From Rhodoferax sp. (GTDB lineage: Bacteria > Pseudomonadota > Gammaproteobacteria > Burkholderiales > Burkholderiaceae_C), in NCBI RefSeq assembly GCF_030653815.1, contig NZ_JAURYQ010000042.1, positions 62,001 through 126,000 on the forward strand: 64,000 nt of DNA, in the 5' to 3' direction. The notes beneath the pieces were generated by a model. It did no database searches. It was given only the letters and a program-made list of their open reading frames with translations, and was not told the DNA's origin. Position 1 is the first letter of the stretch, and each line of letters starts with the position of its first letter. A program made the translations under genes and the position numbers. Shown in pieces: positions 59,945 to 64,000 of this stretch.

Positions 59945-60493
59945 ATGGAAAACAAGACCCCCGAGACGCCAACTGCCCACCGCGTCATCAAGAAGTACCC
60001 CAACCGCAGGCTTTACGACACCGCCACTTCGACCTACATCACCTTGTCTGAAGTCAAAGACCTGGTGATGCAAAGCGAGCCCTTTGAAGTGCTGGACGCC
60101 AAGACCGGCGACAACCTGACGCGCAGCATTTTGTTGCAGATCATTCTGGAGGCCGAGACCAGTGGCTCGCCCATGTTCACCGCGCCGGTGCTGGAGAGTC
60201 TGATCCGTTTTTATGGCCATGCCATGCAGGGCTTTTTGGGCGGCTACCTGGAAAAAAACATCCAGACGCTGATCGACACGCAGACCCGTTTTGCCGAGCA
60301 AACCAAGGGTTTCACGCCGGAGATGTGGACGCAGTACACGGCCATGCAGCCCCCGGTGATGCAAGCCATGCTGGGCGGCAGCCTGGATCAATCCAAGTCC
60401 TGGCTGGCGCAAATGCAGGACCAGATGCAAAAGCAGGCCGGCCAGATGTTGGGTGCCTTTGGCCTTAACAATGTGCCACCCAAAAAAGGTTGA
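59945..60493 (+). CDS. phaR: Polyhydroxyalkanoate synthesis repressor PhaR
   Basis: A 182-residue protein. The N-terminal PHB/PHA DNA-binding domain is [20 protein letters not shown] and [22 protein letters not shown], followed by the accumulation-regulator region and a Gln/Met-rich amphipathic C-terminus ([19 protein letters not shown]). PhaR represses phasin genes until polyhydroxybutyrate granules bind it. This implies the organism stores PHA, though no synthase gene is in the window. Confidence 0.93.
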   Translation: MENKTPETPTAHRVIKKYPNRRLYDTATSTYITLSEVKDLVMQSEPFEVLDAKTGDNLTRSILLQIILEAETSGSPMFTAPVLESLIRFYGHAMQGFLGGYLEKNIQTLIDTQTRFAEQTKGFTPEMWTQYTAMQPPVMQAMLGGSLDQSKSWLAQMQDQMQKQAGQMLGAFGLNNVPPKKG

Positions 60494-60501
60494 ATGACGT
60501 C

Positions 60502-61896
60502 ATGAATGCTCCCATCACAGCGGCTGCGGCCGCCCCCAAAGTGGGCTTTGTCAGCCTGGGTTGCCCGAAGGCCTTGACCGACTCTGAACTGATCCTGACG
60601 CAGCTCAGCGCCGAAGGTTATCAAACCTCCAAAACCTTCGAGGGCGCGGACCTGGTTATCGTGAACACCTGCGGCTTCATTGACGATGCGGTTCGGGAAA
60701 GCCTGGACACCATTGGCGAGGCCTTGGCAGAAAACGGCAAGGTCATCGTGACCGGTTGCCTGGGTGCCAAGGAAGGCGAGGGCGGTGGCAACCTGGTGCG
60801 GCAAATGCACCCGAGCGTGCTGGCAGTCACCGGCCCGCACGCCACCCAGGAAGTGATGGACGCGGTGCATGCCCACCTGCCCAAGCCGCATGATCCGTTT
60901 GTTGACCTGGTGCCTAATGCCTTTGGCATTGCCGGCATCAAGCTCACGCCACGGCATTACGCTTACCTCAAGATCAGCGAAGGTTGCAACCACCGCTGCA
61001 CCTTTTGCATCATCCCGTCGATGCGCGGTGACCTGGTGTCGCGCCCGATTGGCGACGTGCTCAAGGAAGCGCAGGCCTTGTTTGACGGCGGCGTGAAAGA
61101 GCTGCTGGTGATCAGCCAGGACACCTCGGCCTACGGCGTCGATGTGAAATACCGCACCGGTTTCTGGAACGGCAAGCCCATCAAGACCCGCTTGTTTGAA
61201 TTGGCACAGTCCTTGGGCGAGATGGCGCAAGCGCATGGTGCCTGGGTTCGGCTGCACTATGTTTACCCCTACCCCAGTGTGGACGACATCCTGCCGCTGA
61301 TGGCGTCCGGACTCATCCTGCCTTACCTGGATGTGCCGTTCCAGCACAGCCACCCCGACGTGCTCAAGCGCATGAAACGTCCGGCCAGCGGTGAGAAAAA
61401 CATGGAGCGGCTCTTGCGCTGGCGCGAGGCTTGCCCCGACATCGTGGTGCGCAGCACCTTCATTGCCGGCTTCCCCGGTGAAACCGAGGCCGAGTTCGAG
61501 CACCTGCTGGACTTTGTGCGCGAGGCACAAATTGACCGGGCGGGTTGCTTTGCCTACAGCCCGGTGGCGGGTGCCGCCGCCAATGACATTGGCGGCATGT
61601 TGCCGCAGGAAGTGCGTGAAGAACGCCGTGCCCGCTTCATGGCGGTGGCCGAACAGGTGTCTGCCGCCAAGCTGCAAAAACGGGTCGGTGCCACCCTGCA
61701 GATTCTGGTGGACTCGGCACCGGGCCTGGGTAAAAAGGGGGGTGTTGGCCGGTCTTACGCCGACGCCCCTGAAATTGATGGTGTGGTGAAGTTATTGCCA
61801 CCCGAAAAAATCAGCAAGACGCTGCGGGTGGGCGAATTTACCAAGGCGCGCATCGTGGCCGCGCAAGGGCACGACCTGGTCGGACAGCCGTTTTGA
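60502..61896 (+). CDS. rimO: Ribosomal protein S12 methylthiotransferase RimO
   Basis: ATG 60502 is preferred over TTG 60490 (four residues longer). The 464-residue radical SAM enzyme methylthiolates Asp88 of ribosomal protein S12. UPF0004 domain with [29 protein letters not shown] and GCLGAKEG (cluster Cys residues); radical SAM C-x3-C-x2-C in [21 protein letters not shown]-terminal TRAM domain. It is followed by a terminator. Confidence 0.96.
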   Translation: MNAPITAAAAAPKVGFVSLGCPKALTDSELILTQLSAEGYQTSKTFEGADLVIVNTCGFIDDAVRESLDTIGEALAENGKVIVTGCLGAKEGEGGGNLVRQMHPSVLAVTGPHATQEVMDAVHAHLPKPHDPFVDLVPNAFGIAGIKLTPRHYAYLKISEGCNHRCTFCIIPSMRGDLVSRPIGDVLKEAQALFDGGVKELLVISQDTSAYGVDVKYRTGFWNGKPIKTRLFELAQSLGEMAQAHGAWVRLHYVYPYPSVDDILPLMASGLILPYLDVPFQHSHPDVLKRMKRPASGEKNMERLLRWREACPDIVVRSTFIAGFPGETEAEFEHLLDFVREAQIDRAGCFAYSPVAGAAANDIGGMLPQEVREERRARFMAVAEQVSAAKLQKRVGATLQILVDSAPGLGKKGGVGRSYADAPEIDGVVKLLPPEKISKTLRVGEFTKARIVAAQGHDLVGQPF

Positions 61897-61925
61897 CCGT
61901 TCGGCTCGACATGGTTTCAGCAAAT

Positions 61926-61968
61926 AAAAAAGCCGCTGCAAAGTCAAAAACTGTTGCAGCGGCTTTTT
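61926..61968. terminator. Bidirectional terminator between rimO and tRNA-Leu
   Basis: AAAAAAGCCGCTGCAA and TTGCAGCGGCTTTTT pair over a loop of about 12 bases. It lies between the convergent rimO and tRNA-Leu genes and carries A and T tracts on both sides, so it can serve both. Confidence 0.88.
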
Positions 61969-62019
61969 ATTCAAAGCATCCGGTTTCTTTCATAAAAATG
62001 AACCGGAATTCATTTATAT

Positions 62020-62104
<85 letters not shown>

Positions 62105-62154
62105 ATTTCAGGAAAGAAAGGCATTGTATCAAAAATATTAAGCAAACCAGCGCA

Positions 62155-64000
62155 TTGTTGGAAGAAGTTGAAGGAATAGTTCAAGGTCATCGCGACGGCC
62201 ACGGCTTTGTGATCCGCGACGACGGCGAGTCCGACATCTACCTGGCGCCCAACGAGATGCGCGCTGTTCTGCACAAGGACCGTGTCAAGGTGCGCATTGT
62301 GCGCAGCGACCGCAAGGGCCGACCCGAAGGCCGGGTGGTCGAGATCATGGAGCGCAGCACCCGGGTCATCATTGGCCGCCTGCTTTGCGAGAGCGGCATC
62401 TGGATCGTGGCGCCTGAAGACAAGCGTTATGGCCAGGATGTGATGATCCCCAAAGCCGCCACCGGCCTGGCCAAAGTGGGCCAGGTGGTGGTGGTCGAAT
62501 TGACCGAGCCACCGGCGCTGTTTGGTCAACCTGTCGGGCGCATCAAGGAAGTGCTGGGCGAAATGGACGACCCCGGCATGGAGATTGAAATTGCGGTGCG
62601 CAAGTACGATGTGCCGCATGAGTTTTCGGACGCCTGCATTGCGCAGGCGCGGGCCTTGCCGGACGCGGTGCGGCCGCAGGACAAAAATCACCGTGTGGAC
62701 CTGACCGACGTGCCGCTGGTCACCATCGACGGTGAAGACGCGCGCGACTTTGACGATGCGGTGTATTGCGAGCCCGTCAAGATCGGTAGGGGCAAGGCGG
62801 CAGTGTCCGGCTGGCGCTTGCTGGTGGCCATTGCCGATGTCAGCCATTACGTGGAAAACGGTTCGGCCATCGACATCGACGCCTACGACCGGGCCACCAG
62901 TGTGTATTTTCCGCGCCGTGTCATTCCGATGCTGCCCGAAAAACTGTCCAACGGCCTGTGTTCGCTGAACCCCGAGGTCGAGCGCCTGTGCATGGTCTGC
63001 GACATGATGGTGAGCCCGGACGGCGACGTGACCGCCTACCAGTTTTACCCGGCGGTGATGTGGAGCCACGCGCGTTTCACCTACACCGAGGTGGCGGCCA
63101 TTCTGGCCAACACGCGCGGCCCCGAGGCGTCCAAGCGCAAGGAGCGCATTCCCGATTTGATGAACCTGCACGATGTGTACCGCGCGCTGCTCAAGTCGCG
63201 CGCGCGCCGTGGTGCGGTTGATTTTGAAACCGTGGAAACCCAGATTGTTTGCGACGACGCCGGCCACATTGAAAAGATCATTCCGCGCACCCGCAACGAC
63301 GCGCACAAGCTCATCGAAGAAGCCATGCTGGCGGCCAATGTGTGCAGTGCCGATTTCATTGCGCAAGGCAAACACGTGGGCCTGTACCGGGTGCACGAAG
63401 GCCCGACGCCCGAGAAAATTGAAATCCTGCGCAATTTCCTGAAGATCACCGGCATTGGCATGAACGTCAGCGACGACCCGGCGCCGGGTGAGTTCCAGGC
63501 CATTGCCAACGCCACCAAGGACCGCCCGGACGCGCAGCAGATTCACACCATGCTGCTGCGGTCCATGCAGCAGGCCATTTACACGCCCGACAACAACGGC
63601 CACTTTGGCCTGGCGTTTGATGCCTACACCCACTTCACCAGCCCGATCCGGCGCTACCCTGATTTGCTGGTGCACCGCGTCATCAAGGCGATTTTGCTCA
63701 AGAGCAAATACCAGTTGCCTACCTTGCCGACACCGGGTGAGGCGCACGCCAAGCTGTCCAAGCGCCTTGAGAAAAACCTGGCCGCCAAGGTCAAGGAGCC
63801 GGGTCAGAAACCCCGCAAGCTCAGCGTTGACATGCAGGCCTGGCAGGCTGCGGGCCTGCATTGCAGCGCCAACGAACGCCGTGCCGACGAAGCCAGCCGT
63901 GACGTCGAGGCCTGGCTCAAATGCAAGTACATGCGCGAGCATCTGGGCGAGGAATTCAGCGGTGTGGTCAGTGCCGTCACCAGTTTCGGCATTTTTGTCA
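62155..64000 (+). CDS. rnr: Ribonuclease R, 5' part
   Basis: An open frame reaching the window end. It begins LLEEVEGIVQGHRDGHGFVI, the RNase R cold-shock region, and contains the RNB domain with TIDGEDARDFDDAVYCEP (catalytic Asp cluster), DVSHYVENGSAIDIDAYDR, SVYFPRRVIPMLPE, SLNPEVERLCMVCDM and HFTSPIRRYPDLLVHR, then the start of the S1 domain (EEFSGVVSAVTSFGIFV). It is a 3'-5' exonuclease for structured RNA. No ATG is in frame after the tRNA; TTG 62155 or 62158 is the likely start, with an imperfect ribosome-binding site. Confidence 0.93.
   Translation, partial: MLEEVEGIVQGHRDGHGFVIRDDGESDIYLAPNEMRAVLHKDRVKVRIVRSDRKGRPEGRVVEIMERSTRVIIGRLLCESGIWIVAPEDKRYGQDVMIPKAATGLAKVGQVVVVELTEPPALFGQPVGRIKEVLGEMDDPGMEIEIAVRKYDVPHEFSDACIAQARALPDAVRPQDKNHRVDLTDVPLVTIDGEDARDFDDAVYCEPVKIGRGKAAVSGWRLLVAIADVSHYVENGSAIDIDAYDRATSVYFPRRVIPMLPEKLSNGLCSLNPEVERLCMVCDMMVSPDGDVTAYQFYPAVMWSHARFTYTEVAAILANTRGPEASKRKERIPDLMNLHDVYRALLKSRARRGAVDFETVETQIVCDDAGHIEKIIPRTRNDAHKLIEEAMLAANVCSADFIAQGKHVGLYRVHEGPTPEKIEILRNFLKITGIGMNVSDDPAPGEFQAIANATKDRPDAQQIHTMLLRSMQQAIYTPDNNGHFGLAFDAYTHFTSPIRRYPDLLVHRVIKAILLKSKYQLPTLPTPGEAHAKLSKRLEKNLAAKVKEPGQKPRKLSVDMQAWQAAGLHCSANERRADEASRDVEAWLKCKYMREHLGEEFSGVVSAVTSFGIFV

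Noticed and set aside
60388-61677. 429-codon minus-strand frame
   Set aside because: Shadow of rimO, which has all radical SAM cysteines in the plus frame.

Overview
The window looks like the chromosome of a betaproteobacterium of the Comamonadaceae type (Rhodoferax/Polaromonas-like). This rests on gene order and protein character: rlmH-maf-rng, tolB-pal-cpoB, alaA-hom-thrC followed by mobB-moeA-moaD-moaE-phaR-rimO, and a polyhydroxyalkanoate regulator. Most housekeeping DNA is GC-rich. Several stretches between about 19.8 and 48 kb are clearly AT-rich, as expected for exchanged surface-polysaccharide DNA. No database search was possible; names come from recognising families in the translations.

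Layout. 1-2.4 kb: rlmH (cut by the window edge), maf and rng. 2.4-12.3 kb: a lipopolysaccharide core/ligation cluster with six glycosyltransferase-like genes, an O-antigen ligase, a methyltransferase and the MsbA flippase. 12.3-15.7 kb: tolB-pal-cpoB and tcdA. 15.7-17.5 kb: tRNA-Lys, REP-like palindromes and two back-to-back toxin-antitoxin pairs. 17.5-22.5 kb: two near-identical initiating sugar transferases, a broken third copy, metK, and a graveyard of gene relics (rfbB, rfbA, an IS1634-type transposase). 19.8-48.8 kb: a large O-antigen/capsule locus read leftwards, starting with an EPS-associated MarR-type regulator and a truncated wzz. 49 kb onward: dnaB, a PhoH/PIN ATPase, bcp, a DUF498 gene, alaA-hom-thrC, a molybdopterin set, phaR, rimO, tRNA-Leu and rnr (cut by the window edge).

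The polysaccharide locus appears to make three unusual sugars. UDP-L-FucNAc would come from fnlA/fnlB/fnlC and could be converted to the acetamidino form L-FucNAm by the wbuX/wbuY/wbuZ-type amidotransferase set. CMP-pseudaminic acid would come from pseC, F, G, H and I. No pseB is present, but FnlA is known to form the same L-arabino 4-keto intermediate. Third, an NDP-hexose 2,3-dehydratase, a Gfo/Idh/MocA reductase, an RmlD-like reductase and a C-methyltransferase together resemble the macrolide-antibiotic route to a 2,6-dideoxy-3-C-methyl-hexose (mycarose type), with the orphan rfbC as a plausible 5-epimerase. This combination is the best candidate in the window for an undescribed system.

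The locus has been rearranged repeatedly. Evidence includes an intact IS5-family element, three decayed transposases (IS5-type chimera, second IS5-type, possible IS30), an IS1634-type scrap, collapsed rhamnose genes, abrupt base-composition changes inside pse genes, and a 32-bp dispersed repeat embedded in coding regions near both ends.
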